Counted from the first letter of the stretch, positions 38,083-51,355 are shown. The stretch is DNA of 64,000 bases from Drosophila persimilis (GCF_003286085.1 NW_020825332.1:62001-126000); one strand, 5' to 3'. Program-made: numbers and translations. Notes: a model not told the origin generated them from the letters alone.

Positions 38083-38304
38083 CTAATTACCTTTTGGACA
38101 AAGGAGGATGAGGACAAGGATAAGAAACGACGGGGATTGCTTGTGGATAAGAATTGAAACGGGTATAAGTTTTCCCTTGGGTTTCATAAATCTCTTAATT
38201 TTGATCTGTTGTATCTTCTGCCAGGGAAGATGCACCCAAGGCTCCACACAACCAACTTTCTTTGAGGCGCCTCCACACTGTTCATAAACAAAGCCCGAAC
38301 AGCC
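38083..38304 (-). other. Kunitz-like Cys pattern behind an acceptor, possible orphan exon
   Basis: After TTCATATTCAG|GGC at 38304 the minus strand reads GCSGFVYEQCGG, then another Cys seven residues later. C-x2-FVY-x2-C is the core of Kunitz (BPTI) domains. The spacing to the next Cys is too short, and no signal peptide exon or other half of the domain was found, so it may be chance or a decayed copy. Confidence 0.15.
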
Positions 38305-40791
38305 CTGAATATGAATAACACTCATAATGCACTCTTCATTCATTCGTTTATTCGTTCATTCATTCAGTCCTTCCTTCTCTCTTTTTCTCGCACAAATTAG
38401 TAACCGTTAAATTTTGAAATTCCATTGAATTTGCCTGCACCGATCCCCACCCCTCCGAAATCCCCGTTCCGATGGCTCCGACAAGACAATTGAACGGTCA
38501 ACGACTCTGCAGGGGCTTCCTCCTTGAACTGGTGGATGCCACTGATTCACTCCCGAGTCCCGGGTCCCGGGTCCCATACCGTTCGCCCCTGCCCCTGCCC
38601 CTCGCCCACCACCGATCGACGGCGGACAGTGAATTTTTGTTAATGCGCCGAAAGCGGCAAAACTTTTGTCATGTTTTTTTCGCCTTCTTTTGCTTTTGCT
38701 TATGCTTATTCTTTTTCTTTTTATTTTCTTTTTCTCTTCTTCATTCCTTTTGCTTTTTGGGGTTTCTGTGCGAGTGTGTGTGCCTTAACTGACTAATTTA
38801 GTGGCTGGAGTTCAATGTATTCCATAAATTTCGACTAAACGCTCAAGGACAATGCGTATCGAATATACACAGTCATGCAGTACGGGGTGGAGGTCGGATC
38901 GGATCGGATCTCTCGGTGTTTGTTTGTGCATTATGTTTTGCTTTATAAATGAATTGATTCAGTTGGAGAGAGAGAGAGAGAAAGAGAGAGGGGCAGCAGC
39001 AGCAGGGCAGCCGGGCAGCCGGGCAGCCGAAGCAGAAAGCGAAAGCAAAAAGAACAAAGCTACGACTTGGGCTGGGCTTCGGCTGCGGTTCGTGCTCTCG
39101 AAGCGAGATCTCGCTTCGGCTTGATGGGAGCGGAAGTCATAACGGTGAAAGCGCTGCAGCAGATTAGAGAGAGAGAGAGAGAGAGAGGGAGAGACAGGCA
39201 GTGTGAGAAGAGAGTGGACTGGGACCCAGACCAATCCATAAAGTGATTTATGCTTCTTGTGCAGTTTTTTCTGCTTCGCTTAGCGCCATGTCTACGGGTG
39301 TTTGTTTTTGTTTTTCGCTTTCAAAGAAACTGCTGCACACGACGATCCCATCGTTCTCCGACGACGACGGCGACGACGACGATCTTTTGCATCTCTTGTC
39401 CTCTGTCTGGCGAAACTTTCATTGAGCGTCTCGCGAGTATCGGCAATCAGTAATTAATGGCTTTGTCAGCCACAAGTCTTCTGCACTGCACTGCCCTGCC
39501 CGCGACCCAGCCCCAACCCCAACCCCAACCCCAACCCCCACCCTAGCGCTGTGTTCCAACATGTGTATATAATTTTTGATTCTTTGCATTTTGTCTGCGA
39601 TCGCTGCCCCCCACCATCCACTGCCTATCCTCTGGCCCATCGCCGACTCCTCCTCGTCTTTTGCTGCGACCTCCTCCTCCTCCTCCTCCCTCTCCTCTTC
39701 GTCTCTTGCTTCGTCTGCGTCTGCGACCTCCTGCTCTGTCTTCGTCGCCGATCAAATGCTGGAATTTCGTTGATAGCGCCGCCAACCGCCAAACATCCTG
39801 TTGTTTTTTGGAATAAAATACCCCTTAATATGGGCTGTGGCTTTTTGCCAGGGTATATGGGACCACAACAAGCTCTGAGCGAATGAATCACTATTTTTTG
39901 ACTGAAAGAATGATATCTGGAACTTATGGAACCCTGTTCCTGTTCTCAAACACTTGGGCTCTAATGGAATAGATCAGCCATTCGATCAAAAGCTTACAAA
40001 AATCAACCCTGGTTACAAATTTCCGCAGTACCTCTTCGAATTCTTAGATGTTTCGCATCCTACCATCCCCACTCTTTCATTTCATCATCCCCTAGATGCT
40101 GGCCTCCCCTTCAGGCATCCCACGTGACCTCCAGGGTAACCTGCCTGTCGATCATCTCTACTCTTTCCCTATGCATTCTCGTCTGCCCCGCGTTTTTTGT
40201 GGTGGCTGGTGCGCTGGTGCTACTTGGTGCCTGCCTGATCGTTGTTGTAGCCTCGATTGTGTCTTTGGTCTCTTCTCTCCGTTTGGCATTTTGCGAACGT
40301 CTGCACGTCTGCATATCTCTGGCTGGCTTTGGTCCGTGGGGCACGGTGGGGCACGGTGGGGGCACGGTGCGGGCTGGGGGCTGGGGGTTGGGGGCACACA
40401 GACGTTAGAGCATTTGGTTGCTATTTTTAATGTTGACACGTTTGAAGATCGTTGACTCTGAGGCAGACGGTCAATGTCCACTTGGCCAGAGAAGACGCAG
40501 CATCGGCATCGGCATCGGCAGCAGCAACAGGCATCAGGCATCAGGCATGAGGCATGAGGCATCAAGCGAGAGGGATTTCTTTCTGCATTGAAAATGTTGT
40601 ATGTGAATTATGCGCACATTTTTTTGCTTCGGGTTTCGGTCTGCTGATGACAGAAGCTGGAGCTGGAGCTGGAGCCTGGACCCTGGAGCTTGGAGCTTGA
40701 AGCCTGGAAGGAAGAATCGTGGCTTGGCAAAGAATCGTGTGCGCGAAGCCAGAACAATGAGAGAGTGGAGTGGAAGCCACAGAGTGCAATA

Positions 40792-41180
40792 GATCAAGCA
40801 TCGATCACGATCCCCATCCCCCATTGACTGAACAAATAGATCAGGCAGGGAATAAACTGCGATCTGCTACTCTCTACAGTAGAACGATCGCCATAAATGA
40901 ATGATCAGAGGGAGAAGGAGAGAGAGAGCCCCAAAAGATCGGCGATCAATAGGATCATAAAGAGTATTAGCTTTCAGTTGAAGTACCTCTTAGGGTATCA
41001 CACTGTTTCCTTTGGGGAGGATCATTGTTTGAAGAGGATCAATATCACTTCCCTATTTGAGATCTTCATATGTTGATCCACACACAAGTACCTATTGATC
41101 ATATCCCATCACATATGGACATATATATAGAGAGGTATCCCAGAGTGATCAGTTATTTTTGTATCTTCAAATCGAAGATC
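40792..41180. other. GATC-rich island
   Basis: Seventeen GATC tetramers between 40,792 and 41,180, where one or two are expected. Otherwise AT-rich with no reading frame of note. Confidence 0.6.
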
Positions 41181-41267
41181 ATTTCGATACAGACACTCAA
41201 CCGATGGCATCCTTTCGCCTTTCTGATGTGTTCCCCAATTAGCCATGCAAATCTCTCGCCAAAAGAA

Positions 41268-41307
<40 letters not shown>

Positions 41308-44300
41308 GTTCGCTTTCTGTTGATCTTTCCCGCCTCCTGAGACAAGTGACATGATGATCCACGGCGGCCCCGTCATAAGTCTTCTCTCACCCACCGAATG
41401 GGGATTGCGGCCCGAGGATTGGATTGTTCCTGGAAACAACAAGGAGGGAGGGGGTTGCACTCCTCCTCCTCCGTCTGTGTCTCTTTGTGTCCGTCTGCTG
41501 TTTCTGTTGCTGTTGTGTGGTCAAAAGAGGAGCCGGTAAAAAGTGCAAATCACTTCATTAACGTGCCGACGCTGCCGTTCCCTGCCTGTCCCTGTCTCTG
41601 TTGGTGCAACATTGTTGCCACAAAGCAAAGATTTGGGCGGCTGCCCATCATTTGGCACCGGCAGCCCAGCAACAGCTTTAGCACGAGATCGAGCAGGAGG
41701 AGCAGCAGCAGCGTTCAGCCTGCAACATGGCCATAAAGAAGCTTGAAGCTGTGCCTCGGCCTGTCCGCCTTCTCCTGCTCCGGCTGCTGCTCCCACAGCT
41801 CCCCATTTCTGCTTTCCCCCTGCTTCTGCCTCCCTTCCTGGTTTCTTCTTCGCCCACAGTTGTTGACCCGCAAAACAGAGAGCCGCAGAAAAACGTTCGT
41901 CAGGCGCAGGAATTCCACCGGCGATCGCCGTCGGGGGGTTAAAGCATTTAAAGGAGACCAGGGCGAGGCCGATGAGAGTAGGTGCTCGACCAGGGGATAC
42001 CCTGGAAGAGAGAGAGATAGAGGAAGGAACTTTAAACTGAGAGATGGAAGATTTTACAGCTCTCAGATCTCTGCCTATCATGAGTCGCTTCCATCTTTCC
42101 AGTACAACTCCCTCAATTCATGAGCTCTGGGGATAACCATAAGGCTCTCTCTTAAGCCCGGCATACCCTCCATACCCTGTTGGCGACAACAAAAGCCGCA
42201 CACTCATGCCGCAGCGATGTCGTTTGTTGTTTTCCCTGATGTCTTCACGATATGCTGCTGCTTGCAACATTGTTGCATGGGAATGAAGATCCCACTGGAG
42301 CCGCAGACGGAGTCGTCGACTGTGGAGGCGCACCAAATGGAGGAGACTGCTGTGGGACCTCTGCTCTGCGCTGCACTGCTCTGCTCGAAGGTTGAGCGCG
42401 TTGCAAGTTGCAAGTTGCAAGGAATGCTGCGATTTATGTTGCCACATCAGCGCCAGTTTGTCAGCTTTATGTCCGTTAATTGAGCGTGGAACAAACCGAT
42501 AACCGATTATCTCTGTGCGACTATCTCTTTCTCTCCCTCTCCCTCTCCCTCTCTGTCCCTGTCCCTGTCTCTGTTTGGCGTCGCAGAGGGACTAGAGATC
42601 AATGATATTATGGGACTGCCGTCAAGCAGTGTATTTGCCTTGGTTTCTCCATCTCAAATCCTCTTCTACTCTTCTCTCCTCTCTCCTCTTTGCTCTTCTT
42701 CTGTGTGTAAGGTTTAATTGCTCTCGTAATTCTCTGAGCCGCGTTGAAACGATTTCGGGGGGGGGGGGCCCATTGTCCATAGAAAGCAAAACGAAAGCTT
42801 CCGAAAAAGAAACCCCGAAAAACTATGTTAAGCATTTACACGTGCCGCTTGCCACACAAGAGATCCATCCATCCATCGAGTGGGGGCCATGCGGATGCTC
42901 TACAAAATTGCCGGTGATCGGATCGCCCTGGTAATCGATCGATCGATTGTGGGAAGCTCTCCAGAGCCAAGAGACATAAGTTGGCGCTGAAGAGCGTTTC
43001 AATAAGTCAGATGAGATGCGATGAGATGAGGTTAAGATCCATGGGAAGATCGTCCAAACGAATCGATTGCTGTGGGCAGTGGATGGGGCATGTATAGAAG
43101 ATGGGAATTGGGCAGAAATTGTTGAAGGAATTAGCAGGTGAGACGATCTTGGTAGATGGACTTCAAATCCAAAGAAATCGAGGAATGATTACGAGGAATC
43201 AGCTTGGAGAATGATGGATTTGGGAAATACTTCAAGGCATAGTCCTTGGAAATGGGAAAAACTTCCCACATTTCTTCCCCTTCCCCTGCTTCTTGCAGCC
43301 ATAATTATAGGGCATACGACCCCCAAAAATGACACACGAATTCCTCAATGGGTGAGTGGGATAGATTGCTTTCGGCTCCAAGATCCAAGCTCTGTTGTCT
43401 GTAAATTGAACAAATGAAACATTTCTCGAGCTGCACACGAAATAAATCTCAAGAGGTGGCAGTGGCAGAGGCGGCGGTGGCACACACAAGACCCAACAAC
43501 AAACAACAACCGAAAAGTCAAACAACGCACATAACTCGAAGGGAAACCAAAGCCAAATCAAACCCAAAAGAAAAGCAAAGAAAAGAAAACGAAATGCGAG
43601 AAAAAGTGGCGACAAAATGCGAGTAATAATACAAAATTTCATGATTATTACGGGGCCCCTCTCTCCCTCCTCCGGCCCCCAAGAAAAAAAAAGGTGTCAT
43701 TGCAGGTGAGAAACGAGAGCACACGCGTATGCCCCGTCCCGGCCCCCCACCGCACCCCCCGTGGACCCCGTGTAGACGGTGCCCCATGGCTCCCTCCCAG
43801 CCCATCATCGAAGCTAATTTGTTCTCTTTTTCGACTGTACATTTTTTTTTTGTATGTGTGGCATGCAACGTCGCCCCCACCCCCAAGGCCTACGCCTAGC
43901 CCCTCGACTAGTATTTCCCCCCCTGGAAAAATACAAAAAAAAAACCAGAAAGAAACATTTTTTTCTGAGACTCTTTTGTTTGCGTTTCCATCAATGAATT
44001 TATGATGGTACTCCCCTCTGCCGCTCACCATTCCCCCCACCGTTCCCCCACCATTCCCCCGCCGTTCCCCCCACCATTCCCCCTCTCCCTCACACATTCC
44101 GACTTCTCTCTTTCACACTCTTTCATGTGCTAACCGTTAGATTGCTTTTTTTTCACTGGTTTTCGTTTTTAATTTATCATTTTTACCATCGCTTCTTGTT
44201 TTTTTTTGTTCCTTCCTTTCGTTAATTCATAAATTATAATGCCACAATATTTGTTGGATCGCCGGGAGGGGGCGGTGGGAAGGGGGGGAGGGGCAATGTT

Positions 44301-47300
44301 GGTCAATTGCTTGTCGGGGGACATTTATGGGCATAAATTATTCTTTGGATTGTAAATTTCTAGAAAATGTTAAATTAAAAGTTATTTATTGTATTTGATT
44401 TGCTTTACGTGCTCTGTGTATGAAATACTGTCGGGATTGGAGTGCGAGTACGACACAAAAGTCTTGCATGGCATGGAGCGGGCCGGGGCGGGGCGAGCGG
44501 GGCGGGGGCAGTTGTGGAACAAGTCATTAGCGAGCGGTGGGGCGGAGGTGGAGCAGGAATGTGACCGGAAATGGGTCGGTCGGTGTGGAGAAGGAGACGG
44601 GGCAGGGATTTGCGAAGAGACGTTGAACAGATTTCCCATGGAAATACTCGTAATACTCCAAGAGATCTTAAGATTGTTCTAAAGAACATATAGATCAGAA
44701 TCAGCCTTCAGTCTTTAATCTTCTGACACGACATTCCGTAAATTCTGTACCGAAAACTGTGGGAAAAGTTATCTAAAATGCTCGAAAATCCTTCCTAAAG
44801 CCGACCATCTACAAAAGGATTCTCTGCCAAGGTGGCGATTGCTCAAAAATCACTGAAAACATAGATATTCCATTAAAAGAGCTCACAGATTTTGGAGGAT
44901 CCCAAATCCCAATCGAAATGTCACGAAATGAGTCCTTTAAAGGTCCTTTAAAGCTCTGCCAAAAGTCATCAGCATTCGCATAAACATTTTTGGGGGCAAC
45001 AGTCCCCTGAAAGCCCCCAAACACCGAACCAAAAGCTGTCCCTAAACGTTTTCTCAATGTTAATTAGAAATTTCCAATATTGGTAATAACCTCCTGCCAG
45101 CGCCACCGCCACCGCCCCCGCCACCGCCACCGCCCCTGCCCCCCAGCCATTCCGAGTGTCACTGCACCCCACCTTAATATTTATCCTGCCATCAAAGCGA
45201 AAGCCATCATCATAGATATCCTCCCGAGCCCCTATCTCCTATAGGAATCTACATATATGCATGCATATATGATGATGTTTTAGGGGCGTGGCCAGTGTCT
45301 CGTGCCACGTGCCCCGCGCCCCGTGCCCCGTGCCCCCTCCACAGCCAGTTAGCCATTTAATGGCTTGTCTAATATCCCATATCCTTTAACTGCCATCGAC
45401 GGCCATTAAAAAGCATAAAGTCATTTGGTAATTAATTTTCATGTTTGGGCTCTCCGTTCGCCGTTCGCCGTTCGCCGTACGCCGTTCTCCGGGACGGAAC
45501 CGCCAGGAACAGCCAGGAACAACCAGGGAAACAGGGAATCTATCCATGGGATCCATTGGATGTGGATGATAGCAGGGGTTGCCTCTGAATGGCAGAAGTG
45601 GTGGCAATTTCTTCAACCAAATGAGGAGCCATCCCGTCCAGCCCGCCCCCCACACACGAGACCCCCCACCCCCCAATGGCAATGCATGTGTGTAGCCTGC
45701 ATCCGACATCCACCATCCGCCATTCGCATTCGTATTCGCACATAAACAAACACGAATACCGATTACCGAATACTGGATACTGAATACCGAATACCGAATA
45801 CTATGGGAAAAACGCGCCAAACATGTCCTACCTTCATGGGATTTCCAGTGCGCACGTCAGGACGATGCTGCCTGCTGCTGCTGCCTGCTGCCCGATGCCC
45901 ACTCCCCCTCCGATGTTGGGGCTATGTTGATGCTGCTGCAGTTTCTGTATATGTGCGTCGGTGATGCCGGGCTCCAGCATCCTTCCAGCTTCCATTACTA
46001 CGAGAATTTTTACTACGTTTTATCGATCCAACGAGATGTATATAGTATATATATCTCTCCCTCTCCCTCTCTCTCCCACTCCCTCTCTCTCTCTCTGTCT
46101 ATGTGTTGTTCTCTCTCTCGTTTTGTGTATCCATATGCCGGCACGCGACTGAGACTGAAACTGCTGAAACGATTGCTGCTGTACGCCCAGCCAGAAAAAG
46201 AGCAGGACCCAAAAAGGACGAGACCCGAAGCGACGAACACCAGGCTCGGGATCTCCATCGTCGATGGGCGGGCGGGCTGTGTCGAGGAGGAGTCGCATTG
46301 GGCGAGGCCACATCAAAAGAGCACCACATCTCGAAGGAGGAGACGATGCAGGATGCTGGATGGCAGCATAGCTCTCGTTTCACTTTCCACTTGATTCCTT
46401 GCGCTTGACAGCCAAAACGAAGCTCAAAGGGAGGAGCAAAGAGGGGGAGCCACGAGCCGGGAGGCTGCTGCTTGCGTGTGTGTGTGTGTGTGTGTGTGTG
46501 CGTGTGTTGCAAGGATGCAAGTAGCTCTTCGGCTGTGCTCCCTTGTGGAACACAGGACTCGACTCGACTCGACTCTCTCTCTCTCTGGCCCTCGCTCTCT
46601 ATCGCCGTGTCTGTCCCTTTCGCGGCCATTGACCTCTGATGTCAAACAAAATCGGCGCGCACTTATTATATAGCGCTAGAAAACGGCGTAGGGGGGCAAC
46701 GCTGCAGAGGGGGAGGGAGGGGCACAGAAGGGACACTCGACCACGGTCCAAGAGAGGGGGTGGCGGAGTGGTCAGGTTGCAGGTTTTGAGTGGATTCCCG
46801 GATTGGATTTTGTGGTACTACCGGCCGCGACCCCCCCCCCCCCCCCTTGCCCTCACCCCCCTGCCTACCCCTGGCTGCCACCAGAGTTTGTTTTGTTGTG
46901 TAAATTACGTTATTTACGTGGGATATTGTGGAGCGGCAAGTGGCAAGTGGCAAGCGGCAAGCGGCGGTGCAGAGAGTTTCAGGTTGCTTTTGTTGCATGT
47001 TTGAAGGGACTCTTAAATTGGATGCCGCCATAGCTACATAGCTAAATGGAGAAGGAAGCAACAAATTGGAAATTGTTGCAACTACTAGAAGGGCAGTGCA
47101 GTGCAGGGCTTTTCCAAATGAAACCAAAGTGTTTATGTTTTGTTTGTGGATCAATTTTGGGTGGAATTACGGGGATATACATACATAAATACATATACTT
47201 GTGTATAGGATTGATTGATTGCTGCAGGGTATTGATATTGAACTGTTTACAGGGTGTCCATAAAATATATAGCAAATATTTCTTCAGCATCAATATCCGA

Positions 47301-47600
47301 ATCAGATTTGATTATATGATAAATGCTAATCACACAGTTAGTAACAAGTGTGCCCCCTTTCGCACCCCACCAAGAGCGGGGGGAATGAATAATTTTTGCG
47401 ATTTCGCGGGCACTTTTGAATATTGAGTTTTACATTTACACCCAAAAGTAGGCTACATGGCATCTACATTCAGCACGACAGTAGTATGTAAAGTAGGTTC
47501 GAGTCTTGGCTGGCTAATGGGTTCTAGACACGACTAACAGTTTGATTAAAACTGTACCAGTTACTCCTAAACTGTTACTCCCAAAAATCAAACAAAGCGA
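41181..47600. other. Non-coding flank downstream of gene A
   Basis: Contains (TC)16, CCCCACCATTC-type repeats at about 44,030-44,090, CACCGC repeats at about 45,105-45,135, CGTTCGC repeats near 45,465-45,485, (GT)n and a C15 run. The 47,100-47,600 part is AT-rich and repeat-poor. No other gene found. Confidence 0.45.
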
Positions 47601-47623
47601 GAGAGTAATATGATCAAAATACA

Positions 47624-47629
47624 TTTATT
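47624..47629 (-). terminator. Poly(A) signal AATAAA for gene A
   Basis: Canonical AATAAA on the minus strand about 85 nt after the gene A stop codon. It gives a short 3' UTR and supports the six-exon model ending at 47713. Confidence 0.65.
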
Positions 47630-47712
47630 ACATTAGTAAGAGACAAAAAAAAATGGGTACACAAACGTCTTAAGAATATCAAACTAAGAATTAATTTCCA
47701 GTGAGATTCGCC

Positions 47713-49712
47713 TCAAAAACTGGACAAAGGCACAGAGTTCTCGCAGGTATCCTCATCGCTGAAGGAAGAAAAATATGAATCAGGATTTGGTGGGAATTCA
47801 TAGATTATCGATTATCGATTATCGAATCACTCACTTATCGATGCGTCGCAGGAAGTTCTGGATCTGCTGGTTCTTGCCGATCAGCGCATAGAGTGCCGCG
47901 AACCCATGGAAGGCCATGCAGAAGCAAACGGCATAGTTGTGCAGCGAACGCTCCCCCCGGTAGTAGTTGAATGCGAAGGAGCAGACGCACACGAGCCACA
48001 CGAGGGCCGTGTAGCCGAAGTACTTCCAGAAGGACTTGAAGCGGTTCTTCTCGATCGACTCGAAGCTCTTTTCCGTCTCGATTTCGGGCTGTTCGCTGAT
48101 GTAAATGAGGCTGAGAATATAGAAGAAACCGCTGATGGCACAGGCCACAAAAACTGGGGCGAACAGGTACACCATAATGCTCCAGTTGCGAGCTGTACAA
48201 TTGATCGATTGATGATTAGATATGGGGTTAGATATGGATTTTCGGGGGTAAAAAGGATCTACGGCACTCACGATCGAACCAGCAAGTGTCGCCGCCAAAC
48301 ACCAGTCGCGAGCCGTAGTGACTGAAGCCCACAAAGAAGGACCATCCAATGGCGATCAGGACGATCGGTGTGAAGATCAGCCAGAACATGAGCTTCGTGA
48401 AGACGACGCCGTGGAAGCTCAGGTAGAGCTTGAAGGAAACAAAGCTCAGGATGTAGAAGGACAGCACCAGATACATGAGTGTCAAGCTAGCTAAAGATCG
48501 AAAAAGAGGAACTGTAGATCGGAGATCGGTGGAGAATCGAATGGATCTCACGTATGATGCGACACGCTGCCTTGGAGAGTGTGGCCGGGTTGTGGAGCGT
48601 GAGGTATCCGAGCAGGGCATATCCGATAATCAGGCAGATGGTGTAGGCCTTGATGGCCACACCATAGAAGCTGTTGCGCATCTCCGAGCACATGAGGTAC
48701 ACCACCAGCACAATGACCATGGATATAATGGATATCAAGAGACCTGCCAAGAGAAAGCACGCGAAAGAGAGAGCGAGTTAGGACTCTTCTGTTTTGGGGC
48801 CATTAATCTATCAATCGCCACAGGCAATTCACTTTTGTTATTCAAACAATCACTTTTATGAGCGTACTATTATATTGGAAACATATTTATGAGTGCGTGC
48901 GGCGGAGGAGGAGGAGGGAGCACTCACAGATGGCGTAGGTCCACTCGCGGACGCCCAGCACAAAGTGCAGCTTCTCGGGGGCACAGACCAGAGGCTGCCA
49001 GTCCCAGGAAAAGGAGGAGGCGGAGGCGTTGTGCAGCAGGAGAGGCGTGTAGCAATAGTGTTTGGAGAAGATGTGGCCACGATGGGCGATAGTGCCATTC
49101 TGAAAGATGGAGAGAGACAGAGAGAGAGAAGAGTGGAGTGGAGTGGAGTGCCAATAAGAAGAGCACGCCACCGAAAGAGAGAGAGGGAGAGAGTAGTACC
49201 TCGTGCAGTGTCCAATGGACATATTCGGAGCCTTTTGTCACTGGTTTCATGTGTCCACACGGCGTATCCACATAGATGCTGAAGCGAGAGCGTAGTTCCA
49301 GCTCCTGGAGGCTGCCATTCAGCATCTGCACCTCGAAGTGGGTCTGGCCGGGCGGAGGCTGATGGTCGATGGATGGGGTCAGGCACTGTCTCCTCTCCAA
49401 ATCGTAGATCTCTCCTTCCGGGCAGCAGAAGCGAACACAGGGCTTCAGCTTGCAGACACAGCCCCGCAGATGCTTGGCAGCCGGCACTCGAATGCCGTTC
49501 TCGATGACAAAGTCGTAGGCGGCCACCAGGTTGCGGGGAATCACCGTCCAGTTGTGGACATACGAGCCGTCCGTCCCGAAGCTGCCCGTAATGTTGGCGG
49601 TGTCGATGAAGGCGCAGGGATACCGCATCTCCTCCTGGTAGCCCCAGGCGGTGGGCAGAAGGAGCGCCGCTCCCGCGAAGAGGACGAGGTACTGCGCCAT
49701 CGGCAGAGACAT
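47713..49712 (-). CDS. Gene A: methuselah-like GPCR, 6 exons, 499 aa (mthl8/mthl9-like)
   Basis: Predicted plasma-membrane receptor of the insect Methuselah family. Exons on the minus strand are 49712-49200, 49099-48928, 48743-48552, 48490-48272, 48192-47835 and 47758-47713. All have GT-AG borders and sum to 1500 nt in frame, which supports the model. Residues 1-24 form a signal peptide. The Mth ectodomain (about 25-215) carries the signature RGCVCKLKPCVRFCCPEG at 83-100 and N-glycosylation sites at N40, N54, N132, N172 and N195. Seven hydrophobic segments follow, TM1 near 215-245 and TM7 near 450-472. The usual CW..-W pair before TM5 is present (GGDTCWFDPRNWSIMVY). The last exon adds a short acidic tail ending PLSSF. 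An extra intron after residue 171 splits the ectodomain and is absent from genes B and C. First of three same-strand paralogues. The family assignment is firm; orthology to mthl8 or mthl9 rests only on length and clustering. Confidence 0.93.
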
Positions 49713-51137
49713 TCTCTTCTGTGGCTGATCTTTCGGGAAAGAATCTGTTGATGCTTTTTTCTGTGTCTGTTTCTGTTTTTGTTTTGTTTATCCCACAGCT
49801 TTCAATTTATTCGTGTGTTTACCTCCACAGCGATTTCCCAATCGATTTGGATCGAATAAACGAACCGCAACGCAACGCGCCGCACCGCACCGAATCGAAC
49901 CGAATCGAAAACAGATATACAATATAGAATATAGAATATAGAATATGGATAAATAATGCACTGATGACGTGTTTCAGAAGGAGGTGCACAAACGGTTTAT
50001 TGAGTCGATTGAACTGGAGTGAACAGAACGGAACGGAACGAAACGGATCGATCTTTCATCTGCACCTGCCGCAGGCCGAACTTCGACTGAATATTTTGGA
50101 ACGAATCGCCCAGCGAATGCGGCAGTGTGGCAGTGTGGTATGGAATCGAACGTCCAGACGAGGCGAGGTGGGGCGCTTCTGTGGCGGCCGGTAGGGGTGG
50201 CCGTGTGGCCCACACCCACTTTGAGGCGTTTTGTTTATGGCAAGAAAACGGGGAAAAAACGAAGACTAGCCAAAAGCCTAGACAAGGGCCACAGACATGT
50301 ACGTATAATGGTTCCAGGAATACTCTTTAATTGAGTACAAGAGATATTTCGAAGGCCGAAACGAGCACAAAGCCATTGCGATTGTAATTGCCTCCAGACT
50401 TCAGACTCACTTCTTTGAAGGATTATTCAATGTCCAACGATAATCTCCAAATACATAGACCCCAAGTTGTGCCCCTACCATTTCTAGTAGCGTCTCCGCA
50501 GTTCGTTTTGTCTGAGGAGAGATTCAGCATAGAATAGAGCGAAAAGGATATATAGTCGCCGAAGAAGGAGGCCCTACACTCTATAGACATGGACTTGGAC
50601 ATAGACATGGATAAAGAAGCAGATACAGATACAAATAGAGAGACAGATACAGATACGGATACGGATAGATAGGGACAAGGATAACCGTTCTCAATTGCGT
50701 CATTAACGTAACATTTGTTGCGTGCCACTTGGCCGGTGGCTAATCCAACAATCCATCGCGACCCAACCCTTCGAAGGGTGGCCGTTACCCTTGCCCTTGC
50801 CCCCTGTCCCCTGTCCCCTGTCAGCGAGGAGTCAAGCAGAAGCAGTGTGAACGGACACAGGACATTTTGGGTGTAGTTTACGATTTGTGCTTTTGTTTGT
50901 GGAGTTGCTACTACAATTTGTCACTCCTTTGATGGGTCTACAACGAAGTGCGTCCTAGAAGAAAGGAGGGCCAAAGAAGGCCCAGATCTATTGAATACAA
51001 AACTATTTATCTTCATTATCTGCTCATTGGCCGTAAATCAATGAAATCTCATTTGAAACGCCTCATAAAAGTCCACAAAATGATGCACATTTGATGCACA
51101 CTCGAACGGCTTGCACGATATATTACAGAATTTCGAG
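49713..51137. other. Spacer between genes A and B
   Basis: This interval must hold the gene A promoter and leader. It contains a CGAAC/CGAAT-rich patch at 49,858-49,908 and short ATAGAAT repeats at 49,920-49,950. An (ACAGAT/ACGGAT)-type array lies at 50,620-50,670 and another AATAAA (minus) near 49,996. No coding exon or RNA gene was found. Confidence 0.5.
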
Positions 51138-51143
51138 TTTATT
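51138..51143 (-). terminator. Poly(A) signal AATAAA for gene B
   Basis: AATAAA on the minus strand about 215 nt downstream of the gene B stop at 51356, in an otherwise gene-free interval. Confidence 0.55.
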
Positions 51144-51355
51144 CAACAAAAGCCTTAAGTTAATAGAGCAAGGGTAATTGCTTAATTCCTAGAAATGTAC
51201 GTACGATACGATAGATATTCACACATTTGTTTGTGACGGTGTGTGTGTGGTGTGTGGTGTGGCACCTAAATGAATCAGAAGCGTAGCGAATACCAGACAG
51301 AGTTCATACGCAGATGAGCAATCATTCAATCTCTCTCTCAGTCTCTCAGTGTCGT

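Larger units (their letters stand above)
34363..40780. other. Non-coding: TATCC-rich, polypurine and CTCCTG repeats
   Basis: TATCC-rich to about 34,540. A (TA)n tract at 35,156-35,177 and (CTCCTG)n at about 36,540-36,580; the repeat makes a false signal-peptide frame. An A-rich stretch at 36,990-37,140. CAACCC repeats at about 39,510-39,540. ATCGGC and CAGGCAT repeats at 40,502-40,562. Confidence 0.45.

Noticed and set aside
47490-47500. GGTTCGAGTCT resembling a tRNA B-box
   Set aside because: No A-box at the right distance and no cloverleaf could be drawn.
1-47600. Search for the bantam microRNA, known from the same general chromosome region in D. melanogaster, and other familiar hairpins
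   Set aside because: The mature bantam sequence was not seen on either strand by eye; no other recognised microRNA was found.
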